A DNA stretch of 64,000 nt. Source: Pararhizobium capsulatum DSM 1112. Lineage in GTDB: Bacteria; Pseudomonadota; Alphaproteobacteria; Rhizobiales; Rhizobiaceae. The notes under the pieces are model-generated. The model did no database searches. It was not told the DNA's origin and was given only the letters and a program-made list of their open reading frames with translations. The position numbers and the translations under genes were made by a program. The stretch is taken from positions 186,001 through 250,000 of the forward strand of contig NZ_JAUSVF010000002.1 in assembly GCF_030814475.1 (NCBI RefSeq). Reading direction: 5' to 3'. Of the stretch, positions 8,791-18,093 are shown one piece after another; positions within the stretch are counted from its first letter, which is position 1, and every line of letters starts with the position of its first letter.

Positions 8791-10271
8791 GTCAGTTTTC
8801 TTGCCCGTGCAATCGGTTTCGGCTGCCATGACGCGCGCGCGGGATATCGCCGACGCGGTTGGGGCGCTGGATCGGCTGCTTGATCAGAACGACTGGTCCG
8901 GTTGCGCGCCGTCCGGCGCTCCGGCGTGCCGGCATCGAGAAGCCAGGCGCCGCTGCCGAGCAGAAACAGGAAGAGAACGTAGGTCGCGTTCCAGAAATGC
9001 ACCGTCCAGCCGACAAGGAAATAACCGCTCATGACGGCGAGATAAGCCGTCCGGTACTGGACGAGCCTTGGTTCGAGACCGCGTTTGAAGCCGACCGGGA
9101 GCACCATCAGGAAGAAGGCCGATATCATCAGCAGGCCGGCAGGAATGCCAAAAAGGATGGCGTGGTATAGCCAGAACATGTCGATGCTTCCCGGCATCCA
9201 TTCCGGCCGGTCCCAACGGTTGAAACCGACACCGAAAAAGGGGTGATTAAGCGCTGAACCGGAACCGAAGTGCCAGATCAGGATGCGATAATAGGCAGAG
9301 GCCTGATCAAAGGTGAAGTGGGTCAGCAGAAATTCCGGGACGGTCTGGTTCGAACCGAGCGAAATCACGATGTACATGGCAGCCAGAAGCGCCCAGAGCA
9401 GGCGCCAGCGCATCGGATTGTCCTTCAGAACACGGTCCCAGATCAGGATGAACGTCTGCACCACGAGCGCCGTCATCGGGCCTGACGAGAGCGAAAGAGC
9501 GGCCGTGACAAGCACGATGCTGGTCGCGCCCCAACGCTGTGCTGCGGATTTGTTTTCGCAGACGACGATGTGCACGAGGGCGAGGATGGCGCCGCAGGTG
9601 ACGCCGAACAGGATCGGATGTTCAAAAACGCTCTGCACCCGCCGGAGCCCCCAGCGCGGAATGTTTTCGGCAACGACGTGGGTCGGGAAAAACTTCGAGA
9701 AGAAGTCCAGTGACACGTTCGTATTCGACACGGTCTCGATGATGGCGAGCGGAAAGATCAGGACGATGATCCAGAAAAGCAGGCGCGACATCGCAAGGAA
9801 CTGCTCGGCATTGCGGATGGAGCAGCGCGCCAGAAGATAGGCGCCGGCGGTTTCGACGATCGTCGTTCCGGCCGGCTGGAGGGCTGCATCGGCGCCGTGC
9901 ACAGCGATAAGGCTCACGAGGCACCAGACGCAATAGGCGCAGATGCAGATGTCGGCCGCGCGAATTCTGCCGGCGCGGCCTCCCAACCAAAAGAAGATGC
10001 ACGGCACGAGGGTAAAAACCAGCACGAGCCGGTATGGGGAAATCGACATCGTGCCGATCTGCCAGAGCCAGGGGAGAAATGCACAGAGGAGGAAAGCCTT
10101 GACCGGCCATGCCAGCCGGCTGGTGGAGGCAACGGCTGGCGCCCGCGCCCGCAATGGCCGCCGCGCAGGAAGGGCGACCCCGGGTTCCAAAACGGCGGTG
10201 GCGGCAATTGCCTTGGTTCTGTGGGAAACCCTCATGATGATGGAGCATTCCGGATTGCTGATATCAGCCAT
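8787..10271 (-). CDS. Polysaccharide polymerase / O-antigen ligase-like membrane protein
   Basis: A hydrophobic protein of about 494 residues with roughly ten to twelve membrane segments and a larger periplasmic loop (about residues 300-360) containing YYRILIWHFGSGSALNHPFFGVG. This layout and the R-x3-W/H-x-HPxxGxG type loop match the Wzy/ExoQ/O-antigen ligase superfamily, which joins lipid-linked repeat units in the periplasm. Its place among EPS glycosyltransferases supports a polymerase role. The start is uncertain: ATG at 10271 (MADIS) is given, and ATG at 10235 (MRVSH) is equally possible. The stop overlaps the start of lhgO. The C-terminal tail (PAPQPRRRYPARASW) is basic and probably cytoplasmic. 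Confidence 0.8.
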   Translation of the reverse strand: MADISNPECSIIMRVSHRTKAIAATAVLEPGVALPARRPLRARAPAVASTSRLAWPVKAFLLCAFLPWLWQIGTMSISPYRLVLVFTLVPCIFFWLGGRAGRIRAADICICAYCVWCLVSLIAVHGADAALQPAGTTIVETAGAYLLARCSIRNAEQFLAMSRLLFWIIVLIFPLAIIETVSNTNVSLDFFSKFFPTHVVAENIPRWGLRRVQSVFEHPILFGVTCGAILALVHIVVCENKSAAQRWGATSIVLVTAALSLSSGPMTALVVQTFILIWDRVLKDNPMRWRLLWALLAAMYIVISLGSNQTVPEFLLTHFTFDQASAYYRILIWHFGSGSALNHPFFGVGFNRWDRPEWMPGSIDMFWLYHAILFGIPAGLLMISAFFLMVLPVGFKRGLEPRLVQYRTAYLAVMSGYFLVGWTVHFWNATYVLFLFLLGSGAWLLDAGTPERRTARNRTSRSDQAADPAPQPRRRYPARASWQPKPIARARKLT

Positions 10272-10543
10272 CGTATCGCACTGCCGTCGCGTTTCGAGCG
10301 CAACTAAGGAGGAGTGTCTGGCGGCGGGGAGTATGGTCGCTCCGCAGAATTCATGCGCGTGGGTGCGCGGGCTTACACCGGCAGTTCCCAATAAGGCTTA
10401 GGGTTTTATCCTCTACAGCGGTATGCACCCCCGAAAATCTTACGGTGAAGCCGAGGTCGCTTTTTCCTACACCTATTTTGCAAATTTCCCACCGCATGGA
10501 TCGTTGGTAGCGTCCGGTTCCATCCAACAGAGATTGCGGTGAT

Positions 10544-11455
10544 ATGTCGGCAAGCGCGCACCCCGTACCGTCATTGTGGCAGAAGGCCCAGTATTGGACT
10601 GACAAGATGCTCTGGGGGTACAGGGCGGTCGGTATCGGTGCGGCTCTCAAGGGTTCGGCCAGAATGGCCTATCTCTATGCCCGTCGACCGAACCACAGCG
10701 AGCTTCACCTGCGCTCCGGCCAGATTCTCGAATTCAAGTTTCCAAGCCAGCTACCGCGTGCGCTTCTGATGTTCGGTGATTTCGTCGATCCTGAATTTGC
10801 CTTTCTGCGCCGAACCGTCCGTCCGGACTGGATCGTCGCGGATGTTGGCGCGGCCATCGGCCAGTTCACATTGTTTGCGGCAATCTTGCCGGTTGCCTCC
10901 GTCTGTGCGTTCGAGCCGAGTGCTGCGAATGTTGCGGCATTGGCGGCGAATATAAAACGCAACGGCGTGGCCGACCGCGTGACGATCCATAAGACCGCGC
11001 TTTCCAACTGCGAAACGGAATCGCGCTTCGATACGACGGAAAGTACCTGGGTCAGCGGATTGAGCGAAACCGGCAGCGAGATCGTCGCGGTCAGGACCCT
11101 GACGGATGAATTTCCGCGATTGGGACTGGACCATGTGTCTGTGCTCAAGATCAACGTTGCGGGCTTCGAGCCGAGCGTGCTCGAAGGAGCGATGGGCTAT
11201 CTTGCAGGGGGCGGGGCGGATATCCTGATCCTGTTGCTCGGATTGGGGTCGCTTGACTGGTATGCGAAGGTGGCAAAGCTCGGCTACCGCTTCTTCTATT
11301 ACCACCCGAAGGAGGCTGCGCTCTATGAGGTGACTGCTTTCGACGCGGATTCCGTGCTGAACCACCGCCCATGGCCGGCACGCAACATCATTGCCCTTTA
11401 TCCGCCGGCGGTTGAAGCCGCCCGCGCCGCGGGCATCTCGGTGCGCAGGCTTTAA
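10544..11455 (+). CDS. FkbM-family methyltransferase
   Basis: The 303-residue protein carries the SAM-binding motif VADVGAAIGQFTLFAA near residues 103-118 and the following VCAFEPSAANVAALAANI, typical of the FkbM family. A conserved LKINVAGFEPSVLEGA stretch corresponds to the usual LKIDVEGxExxVL. The common Asp is replaced by Asn and the Glu by Ala, so activity may be altered. Such enzymes O-methylate sugars in surface polysaccharides. It is flanked by the polymerase and a GT2 gene and is transcribed divergently from the polymerase, so a shared upstream region lies at 10272-10543. Confidence 0.88.
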   Translation: MSASAHPVPSLWQKAQYWTDKMLWGYRAVGIGAALKGSARMAYLYARRPNHSELHLRSGQILEFKFPSQLPRALLMFGDFVDPEFAFLRRTVRPDWIVADVGAAIGQFTLFAAILPVASVCAFEPSAANVAALAANIKRNGVADRVTIHKTALSNCETESRFDTTESTWVSGLSETGSEIVAVRTLTDEFPRLGLDHVSVLKINVAGFEPSVLEGAMGYLAGGGADILILLLGLGSLDWYAKVAKLGYRFFYYHPKEAALYEVTAFDADSVLNHRPWPARNIIALYPPAVEAARAAGISVRRL

Positions 11456-11484
11456 ACGAAGAACGCTCCGGCCCGGTAAAGAGT

Positions 11485-12309
11485 TTAGGGACGCGTTTTC
11501 GGCGCATCGGTTGCCTCATCCTGGGTGCTGGCGGGGCATCTCGTCTGAGCGTCGTTCAGGCTGCTATTGCCATCCATATGCGGGTTGTTTCCATAGAGTG
11601 CGAAATTGCCCCAGGCACCGCAACCGATCCGGTTGTTGGTTATGCTGATCGAACGGTCGTTGACGATGCCGCCTGCAAAGCGTCCGTCCAGATAGACGGT
11701 GTAGCCGCCTCCGACGAGGTGATTGCTGTCGATCGTGATGTCGGAAAGACCACCAAAATAATTGTCCAGCATGATGGCGGATGTCTGGCCATGGTCGTTG
11801 ACGATGGTATTGCCCGAGATATCGATATCGTACCCACCATTGATCTCGATGCCGTCATAATGGGCGTCGCTGCCGCCTCGCAAGGAATGGATGTGGTTGT
11901 CGCGGATGATCGATGGCCCGATGACGTTGATGCCGTTTTCGACATCATGGAGATCGTTGCGCAGGAAACTGCCGAAGCCATAGACGGCATTTACGGTCTT
12001 GCCCGCGCCATCGATTTCACTGTCCTGCAGGGTAAAACCCGAGGCGCCCTCGGAAAGCTGGACGGCATGCCAGGGCGTATTGGATACCACCCTGATGTGC
12101 TTCATCGTCACGTTGCGGGCGATGACGATGACATTGCCGTGAACTTCCAGATTGCTGACGACAGCGCTGTCCCGGCTGACGGTATAGGTGCCGTCATACC
12201 GTGTCAGGACCGTTCCAGCTGGAACGCCGGTCTGTGCCGCAACGACCGGCGGCGCCCCAAACCCTGATAGCTGCAGGAAGACGGCGAGCACGAACTTGCG
12301 TTTTGTCAT
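11485..12309 (-). CDS. Secreted right-handed beta-helix protein
   Basis: A 274-residue protein with an N-terminal signal peptide (MTKRKFVLAVFLQLSG... ending near PPVVAAQT), so it should be exported by Sec. The rest is a parallel beta-helix with pectate-lyase-like repeats: NLEVHGNVIVIARNVT, FTLQDSEIDG, NGINVIGPSIIRDNHIH, HYDGIEINGG. It is strongly similar along its whole length to residues 160-375 of the RTX protein at 13727-16117, so the two are duplicates. Such folds bind or cleave acidic polysaccharide. GGGAG lies six bases before the ATG. It follows a GT2 gene on the same strand by 49 bases. A role in trimming or shaping the EPS is inferred. Confidence 0.85.
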   Translation of the reverse strand: MTKRKFVLAVFLQLSGFGAPPVVAAQTGVPAGTVLTRYDGTYTVSRDSAVVSNLEVHGNVIVIARNVTMKHIRVVSNTPWHAVQLSEGASGFTLQDSEIDGAGKTVNAVYGFGSFLRNDLHDVENGINVIGPSIIRDNHIHSLRGGSDAHYDGIEINGGYDIDISGNTIVNDHGQTSAIMLDNYFGGLSDITIDSNHLVGGGYTVYLDGRFAGGIVNDRSISITNNRIGCGAWGNFALYGNNPHMDGNSSLNDAQTRCPASTQDEATDAPKTRP

Positions 12310-12358
12310 GCTCTACTCCCGCACGAATCAGGAAATACGCTTGCGGCGATCGAGGAGG

Positions 12359-13291
12359 CTATGGCTGGGCGGTTGCCAAAGCCTGTGACCGGCGCATTAC
12401 GACCCTGACGGCTTTCTTCAGGAAGGCTGTTGCCAGCGACAGGATGTGGGCCGGATGATCCCTCAAGCCCGCCAGCATGAATTTCATTGCCCGCTTTCGC
12501 TTCCCGGCCTTGTGAAAGGTGATGGCGAGATCGATCAGCATTCTCGACCGCTGGTTTTTCCGCTGCGAAAGCACCGCTTTGTTCTTTTTTAGGATACGCA
12601 GCTGTCCGATCGTCTGCTTGCGGGGATTGGATGAGATGCTGTCCGACGAAATGAAGCCCAGGACCACCGGCTCGATATCCTCGTAGACCGTCGTGTGCTG
12701 GACGAGCCTGATGGCGAATTCCCAGTCCTCGTTTGCGCGCGCGCAGCTGTCGAACCAGCTGATATCCGGCAGGCAGTCGCGCCGGAAAAGCGCGTTCTGC
12801 AAGCTGATCCGGTTTTCGTTCAGGAGGTGGCCGAGCTGGTCCTCGTTGAGGCGAAGCGGTGTTTCGGGTGGCGGTGCGCAGGCGACGCGTCCGGCCCCGT
12901 AGTTAAAGCCGGCGTCGCGACCATAGATGATCTTCGCGCCCGTAACGGCGCCGATATGGCGCGGCATGCCCGAGAGCAGGGCAACCTGCTTCTTCAGCTT
13001 TCCCGGCAGCCAAAGATCGTCGCTGTCCTGAAAGGCGATGAAGCGGCCCTTGGCCTCCGCAAGTCCGGTATTGCGGGCCGCCGCCGCCCCACCGTTCTTT
13101 GGCCGGCGCACATATCGTATCCGCGGATCGTCGATGCTTGTGACCAGCCCTTCCACATCCTCCCGCGATCCGTCGTCGACGACGATCAGCTCGAAATCGG
13201 TATAGGATTGCGACAGCACGCTAGCGACCGCGGCTCCAAGGCTGCGCGTCCGATTGTAGGTCGGCAGGATAACGGAAACTTCTGCATTCAT
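12359..13291 (-). CDS. Family 2 glycosyltransferase
   Basis: The 310-residue protein begins MNAEVSVILPTYNR, with the GT-A nucleotide-binding strand and the acidic motifs ELIVVDDGS and IAFQDSDDLWLPGKL (DxD region) expected of GT2 enzymes. It lacks membrane segments and would act at the inner face of the cytoplasmic membrane on lipid-linked sugar. The start at 13291 has CGGAGG eight bases upstream; the longer frame has no ribosome site. The next gene in the same direction, 49 bases away, encodes the Sec-exported beta-helix protein, so they are likely co-transcribed. Sugar specificity cannot be read from the sequence. Confidence 0.9.
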   Translation of the reverse strand: MNAEVSVILPTYNRTRSLGAAVASVLSQSYTDFELIVVDDGSREDVEGLVTSIDDPRIRYVRRPKNGGAAAARNTGLAEAKGRFIAFQDSDDLWLPGKLKKQVALLSGMPRHIGAVTGAKIIYGRDAGFNYGAGRVACAPPPETPLRLNEDQLGHLLNENRISLQNALFRRDCLPDISWFDSCARANEDWEFAIRLVQHTTVYEDIEPVVLGFISSDSISSNPRKQTIGQLRILKKNKAVLSQRKNQRSRMLIDLAITFHKAGKRKRAMKFMLAGLRDHPAHILSLATAFLKKAVRVVMRRSQALATAQP

Positions 13292-13592
13292 CGTGAGCCT
13301 CCGGGAGGCAGAAGCAACGAGACCGTTTGTTGCAGTTCGCACCCTGCGTGGGATTGCGGCGCAGCACGGGTATTTCTCCGCGCAGGCCGTTGAAAAGTTC
13401 GCATCGCTGAAACGATGTCACGACCGAATTATGCAGACTGGAGCGGGGATTGAAAGACAAGCCAAAGCAGGCTTGGGGCTATCCTTTAGGGGAGGCAGCA
13501 TCACCGGAGGAGTAGGGATTCAGCCCAGAGTCCGCCTGGAAAGCGCGGGGCCGCGCGGATAGCTGTCCGAGGCTGGATATAAATAGCAGAAC

Positions 13593-13689
13593 CAGAGCAT
13601 GTGCGCAGCGGTTTTGCGATAACGACATGCGCTAAAACAAAGAGCTAAAGCGTAAAAAGCGAATCTGAAAGATCGCGATCCGCTTTAGG
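13593..13689 (-). repeat. Rhizobial-type intergenic repeat
   Basis: This segment contains GCAGCGGTTTTGCGATAACG, then ACATGCGCTAAAACAAAGAG and CTAAAGCG, followed by GAATCTGAAAGATCGCGATC and CGCTTTA. I recognise this as a dispersed intergenic element common in Rhizobium genomes; no second copy is in the window. The orientation given is arbitrary. It lies between the GT2 gene and the end of the RTX gene. Confidence 0.5.
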
Positions 13690-13692
13690 CAT

Positions 13693-13711
13693 GGGCGGCA
13701 TGAAGCCGCCC
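13693..13711 (-). terminator. GC-rich stem-loop after the RTX gene
   Basis: GGGCGGC at 13693-13699 pairs with GCCGCCC at 13705-13711 across a five-base loop, 16 bases beyond the RTX stop codon. No run of T follows on the minus strand, so it may act as a weak terminator or a 3' end stabiliser. Confidence 0.35.
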
Positions 13712-13726
13712 GTGCCCTTGTTATTG

Positions 13727-16117
13727 TCAGACGAGGAGGAAATCGCTCGCCGACAGCGTGTAGCCGTTTTCGAACGTTGCGACCAGAACCTGCGCCGCCG
13801 AACCGGTGCCGTCGCTGTCATAATAGAGAGCGTGTTTGGCCGTATCGTAGATGAAGCGGTCGGTGCTGTCGTGAGCACCTGTGCCGAGGTAGAAGGCCCC
13901 GGTGCTGAGATTTCCGGTCGGTCCGGACGTTACGTCGAATACGACCAGATCACCCGAACCGAAGTCGGTGATGTGATCGGCACCCGACGTTTTCACTTCG
14001 CTTTGACGAAACATGAACTTGTCGGCACCGGAACCGCCCGTCAGCGTGTCGTAGCCGGACTGTCCTTCAAGCGTGTCGTTGCCCGAACCACCGATGATCG
14101 CGTCGCTGCCTGCACCACCCTTGAGCGTGTTGTTGCCAGAGTTACCGCTGATGCCGTTGTTCGCCGAATTGCCGGTGCCATTGATGTTGCCGGTGCCCGT
14201 AAGCGCCAGGTATTCGACATTGGTCGCCAGTGTATGGCTGACCGAAGCCTTGACGAGGTCCGTACCTGCGCTGGCGCCTTCGGTAACAACATCGCCGGTG
14301 TTGTCGACGATGTAGGTATCATCACCGGAGCCACCGGCCATCTTGTCCACGCCGGCCTTGCCGTCGAGGGTGTTGTTGCCCGAGTTGCCGGTCAGCGTGT
14401 TGACCGCCGAGTTGCCGGTAGCATTGATGTTGCCGGTTCCGGTCAGTGTCAGGTTTTCGACATTGGTCGCCAGGGTATAGCTAACGGATGCCTTGACGAG
14501 ATCGGTACCGGCATTGCTGGCTTCGGTAATGACATCACCCGCATTATCAACGACATAGGTGTCGTTACCGGTGCCGCCAGCCATCTTGTCCGCGCCGGCA
14601 CCGCCGTCGATGACATTGTTGGCAGAATTGCCGGTCAGCGTGTCGCCATAGCTTGAGCCCGTCAGGTTTTCGATGCTGATGAACTTGTCGCCCGCAGCGT
14701 GGCCGCCGGAAGCCGCTCCGGTCTGGAGGTTGACGTTCACTGCGGTCGAACCGGCATAGCTTGCCGTATCCGTGCCGAGACCGCCGTCAAGGGTATCGGC
14801 GCCTGCGCCGCCCTTCAGGAGGTCGTTGCCGCCCATGCCCTTGTAGGTTTCGTTGCCGGCATCCGTCTTGCCGCTCAGCGGGAGGGTGTCGTTGCCTTCC
14901 GTTCCGGTATAGGTGGTTCCTGTTACCGGGGGGGTTGGGGTGGTCGGCGTTGTCGGCGTGGAGGGCAATGCGTCCAGATCGGTATTGCCCGAAAGCACCG
15001 GCTTGTTGCCATAGAGCGAAAAGTCACCCCAGTAGCCGTCGCCGATCTGGTTGTTGGTGATCTTGATCGAGCTGTCGTCTACTGCGCCGCCACCGAAACG
15101 GTCGTCGAGATAGACGGTGTAGCCGCCACCGACCAGTCGGTTGCCATCCACGGTGATGTTGGAAAGGCCGCCGAAGTAGTTGTCGAGCATGATGGCCGAC
15201 GTCTGGCTGTAGTCATTGATGACCGTGTTGTGGATGATATCAATGTTGTTACCGCCATTGATCTCAATGCCGTCATAGTGGGCTTCGCTACCGCCACGCA
15301 TGTCGTGGATGTAGTTGTCCTTGATGACGGACGGTCCAATGACATTGATGCCATTTTCGACGTCGTGCAGATTATTGCGCAGGAAGGTTCCGAAGCCGTA
15401 GATGGCATTGACGGTGCCACCGACGCCATCGATCTCGCTGTCCTGCAAGGTGAAGCCCGTCGCATCGTCCATGACGCGAAGGGCATGCCATTCGGTGTCG
15501 GAGACCAGCTTGACGTTCTTCAGAGTTACGTTCTTGGCCTCGATGACGATATCGCCATGGACTTCAAGATTGCTGATGACCGCGTTGTCCTGCGTGACAT
15601 GGTAGGAGCCGGTGTACTTGGTCATGACCGTTCCGCTGGCGACGCCGGTGTTGCTGGCATCGGGGAAACCGGAGGTGGCAGCGGTTGTTGCCGCGGCGGG
15701 AGCTGCAGCGCTGCTCATGGCCGCAAGCGTCGTGGTCGGTGCGACCGCCGCAGCTTTGGCAAGGGTTTGGGTGGCCGTTGCCTGCGTTGTTTCAACGGGC
15801 GTCGATGTTGTTGCCGATGCAACCTTTACAGGAGAAGTGTCCGCATCGAGCGAGGAGGTCGCACTATGGTCCTGATTTTGCAGGCGAATAGTGTCTTCTA
15901 TGACGCCTGCCTTCGCGCCGTGGCTGAACGTATCGCGGACCTGGATCGCATCATCGATGAGGTTGCCGAAGTCGCGGAAATTGAACGTCTGCGCTGCGTC
16001 ACTGATTTGACTGTCTACATGCGCGCTTGAGTCGATGAAGGAGTTGATCTCGCCACGAATGGCTGATGTGTCCGCCGAGAATTCGGAGGCCGCAACATCG
16101 CGAAATGTGCTTCTCAT
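13727..16117 (-). CDS. RTX calcium-binding protein with beta-helix domain, type I secretion substrate
   Basis: A 796-residue protein without a Sec signal. Residues about 160-375 form a right-handed beta-helix nearly identical in plan to the Sec-exported paralogue at 11485-12309. A TP-rich linker follows, then RTX nonapeptide repeats (GMGGNDLLKGGAGADTLDGG and later GNSGNNTLDGKAG, GGSGNDTLEG) spread over residues 405-740. The last residues (FENGYTLSASDFLLV) look like an uncleaved type I secretion signal. Calcium would fold the repeats outside the cell. AGAAAGG precedes the ATG at 16117. The likely exporter is the ABC/HlyD pair at 44.7-48.3 kb or one elsewhere. A polysaccharide-modifying function is inferred. 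Confidence 0.92.
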   Translation of the reverse strand: MRSTFRDVAASEFSADTSAIRGEINSFIDSSAHVDSQISDAAQTFNFRDFGNLIDDAIQVRDTFSHGAKAGVIEDTIRLQNQDHSATSSLDADTSPVKVASATTSTPVETTQATATQTLAKAAAVAPTTTLAAMSSAAAPAAATTAATSGFPDASNTGVASGTVMTKYTGSYHVTQDNAVISNLEVHGDIVIEAKNVTLKNVKLVSDTEWHALRVMDDATGFTLQDSEIDGVGGTVNAIYGFGTFLRNNLHDVENGINVIGPSVIKDNYIHDMRGGSEAHYDGIEINGGNNIDIIHNTVINDYSQTSAIMLDNYFGGLSNITVDGNRLVGGGYTVYLDDRFGGGAVDDSSIKITNNQIGDGYWGDFSLYGNKPVLSGNTDLDALPSTPTTPTTPTPPVTGTTYTGTEGNDTLPLSGKTDAGNETYKGMGGNDLLKGGAGADTLDGGLGTDTASYAGSTAVNVNLQTGAASGGHAAGDKFISIENLTGSSYGDTLTGNSANNVIDGGAGADKMAGGTGNDTYVVDNAGDVITEASNAGTDLVKASVSYTLATNVENLTLTGTGNINATGNSAVNTLTGNSGNNTLDGKAGVDKMAGGSGDDTYIVDNTGDVVTEGASAGTDLVKASVSHTLATNVEYLALTGTGNINGTGNSANNGISGNSGNNTLKGGAGSDAIIGGSGNDTLEGQSGYDTLTGGSGADKFMFRQSEVKTSGADHITDFGSGDLVVFDVTSGPTGNLSTGAFYLGTGAHDSTDRFIYDTAKHALYYDSDGTGSAAQVLVATFENGYTLSASDFLLV

Positions 16118-16650
16118 TGTCTTGTCGCCTTTCTCCCAACATTCGTACATCGGAACTCACGACTATCTGATGTAACGAACTGAGTACTGCTTTGTAGGTA
16201 AGTCAGCGCTGAAGTCAGGGTTGGTAGTCCAGCTAGTTGGGGATGGCAACGTCGCGCAATAGTGAAGCACGGTATTGAAATATGCCTTAATGCCGCCGTA
16301 ATCGGCATTTCGCCACAATGTAATTTTGAAAGAGTTGTTGAAATTCGGTGTTGCCATATTTGAGAAACATTTGCCTGAAAAATGATTGTGGAAAATTATT
16401 TCATCAATTAAAGGTTTATTTTTTTTATTGAAAACATTGTGAAAAATTCGTTTTTGTTTCAAATGAATACACATGTAGACAAAAAAGGCAGCTTTCATTC
16501 GAAGAAATTTCTGTGACGGCCATTTTTTCAATCAAAAGATGTCTGTTTTAGAGGTGCAATCACTCAGGCGTGCTGAAGTGAGTCGCGACTGCGCACTGGT
16601 TCGCGGCAATCAATCTGGCGGCGCATCTTTCCGGGAGCGCATCGCCGCCG
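16118..16650 (-). promoter_or_regulatory. AT-rich upstream region of the RTX gene
   Basis: Bases 16150-16540 are strikingly AT-rich in a GC-rich region, with runs such as TTATTTTTTTTATTG near 16425. They lie directly upstream of the RTX gene. No gene is visible; the short frame across it has no family match. AT-rich DNA here suggests a promoter controlled by a nucleoid protein such as MucR/Ros or H-NS-like factors, which is inference. Confidence 0.4.
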
Positions 16651-16657
16651 CGCCACC

Positions 16658-16689
16658 TACGCCCTCCCTGCGGTCCCAGGGAGGGCGTA
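16658..16689. terminator. Perfect 12-bp stem-loop before a glycosyltransferase gene
   Basis: TACGCCCTCCCT at 16658-16669 is the exact reverse complement of AGGGAGGGCGTA at 16678-16689, separated by eight bases. Neither side has a T run, so it is not a classical intrinsic terminator. It may insulate the divergent RTX and glycosyltransferase promoters or be a small structured RNA element. Confidence 0.4.
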
Positions 16690-16869
16690 TACCGTTCGGT
16701 GATCCACCTTTAGATGCTTTTTGATGCGATGGCGTAGAGCCCTATAGCCCATCGGCGGCGTTGCTCGCGCATGCGGGCACGCGATACTTCTTTCTCAAGA
16801 CGTCGCTGGCGGAGCCCGAAAAGGTGGCTTGGCGGGGATAGCGACGCGAAGAGCAAGGGGATTATTGAC

Positions 16870-18093
16870 GTGGCGAAGATTTTGCTTGTCGCGCCGACCT
16901 GCAACGGGGAAGACGTCGGCGAGGCGTGGGTTGCCTGCCAATGGGCGCGCAAGCTTGCCGGGCGTCATGAGGTAACGCTGCTTACCTACTCCAAACGCGG
17001 CGCAAAGCCGGCCAGCGAACAATTGACGGGGGTCCGGGTCATTGAGTGGCAGGAGCCGCCCCTGCTCGGCCGCGCGGAGCGGCTGAACAGCCTCATGAAG
17101 CCGGGCTATGTTCCCTTTTATATCCGCGCGCGCCGATGGACGATCGCGGCCCTGGACAAGGGAGAGCGTTTCGATATCGCGCATCAACCCGTTCCCGTCG
17201 CCATGCGCTACCCGTCGCCTGTCGCAAATCTGGGCGTCCCATTGGTGATCGGGCCGGTGGGGGGCGGATTGTCGACGCCGGCCGGTTTTGCTGCCGACGA
17301 GGGCTCAAGCCCATGGTTCATGAAGCTCAGGCAGCTGGATCGCGCAAGACTACGGTGGGATCCGCTGCTGCGTGCGAGTTTTCAAAGCGCCGATTGCGTC
17401 CTCGGCATCGCCGGCTATGTCCGTGATCAGCTCTCCGACATCCCGCTGAACCGCTTCGAGGTGATGAGCGAGACCGGTCTGGACGATATCCCGGACCCGA
17501 TTGACAGGTCGGCGCGATCAACGCCCGTAAAATTGCTGTATGTCGGTCGCCTGGTTCGCACCAAGGGCGCGCGCGACATCATTCGCGCGATGAACCTCAT
17601 TCGCGACCTGCCGGTTGAACTCGATATCGTCGGGGAAGGGCCGGAACGGGGCGAATGCGAGCGGCTTGTGGCCGAGCTCGAACTCGGCCACCGGGTCCGC
17701 CTACATGGATGGCGCAAGAGGGACGAGTTGCCGGAGTTCTATCGGAGCGCCGATATCTTCGTGTTTCCCAGCTACCGCGAACCCGGCGGCAACGTGGCGC
17801 TGGAAGCGATGGCGTTCTCCCTGCCTTTGATCGTTGTCGATCGCGGCGGGCCGGGCAGTGCGGTGTCTTCGCAATGCGCCATCAAGCTTGATGTAACGAC
17901 GCCGGAGGCTCTCGCCATCGATGTCGCCGTTGCCATTCGCAAGTTGGCGATCGATCCTGCGCTGCGCAACGGGATGGGAAAGGCCGCCTACGTGCACGTC
18001 CGAAAGACGGCCCTCTGGTCGGCCAAGCTCGACCGGATGGATGCGATCTACGCCGATCTCATGAAGACGTCTCAAACCGTTGGCGCCGTTTGA
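16870..18093 (+). CDS. Family 4 glycosyltransferase
   Basis: A GTG start at 16870 is chosen because AAGGGG sits nine bases upstream and the protein then begins VAKILLVAPTCNGEDVGEAW, the usual start of a GT-B enzyme. The 407-residue product has the C-terminal GT4 nucleotide-sugar site: KLLYVGRLVRTKGARD, ELDIVGEGPERGE and the E-x7-E type stretch FPSYREPGGNVALEAMAF. These enzymes retain anomeric configuration and add sugars to a lipid carrier in the cytosol. Its last 22 bases overlap the end of the convergent GT2 gene. Specificity is unknown. Confidence 0.9.
   Translation: MAKILLVAPTCNGEDVGEAWVACQWARKLAGRHEVTLLTYSKRGAKPASEQLTGVRVIEWQEPPLLGRAERLNSLMKPGYVPFYIRARRWTIAALDKGERFDIAHQPVPVAMRYPSPVANLGVPLVIGPVGGGLSTPAGFAADEGSSPWFMKLRQLDRARLRWDPLLRASFQSADCVLGIAGYVRDQLSDIPLNRFEVMSETGLDDIPDPIDRSARSTPVKLLYVGRLVRTKGARDIIRAMNLIRDLPVELDIVGEGPERGECERLVAELELGHRVRLHGWRKRDELPEFYRSADIFVFPSYREPGGNVALEAMAFSLPLIVVDRGGPGSAVSSQCAIKLDVTTPEALAIDVAVAIRKLAIDPALRNGMGKAAYVHVRKTALWSAKLDRMDAIYADLMKTSQTVGAV

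Noticed and set aside
13691..14656. Long plus-strand open frames across the RTX gene (also 14699-16030)
   Set aside because: They mirror the repetitive minus-strand gene, which has a clear start, RTX motifs and a secretion signal.
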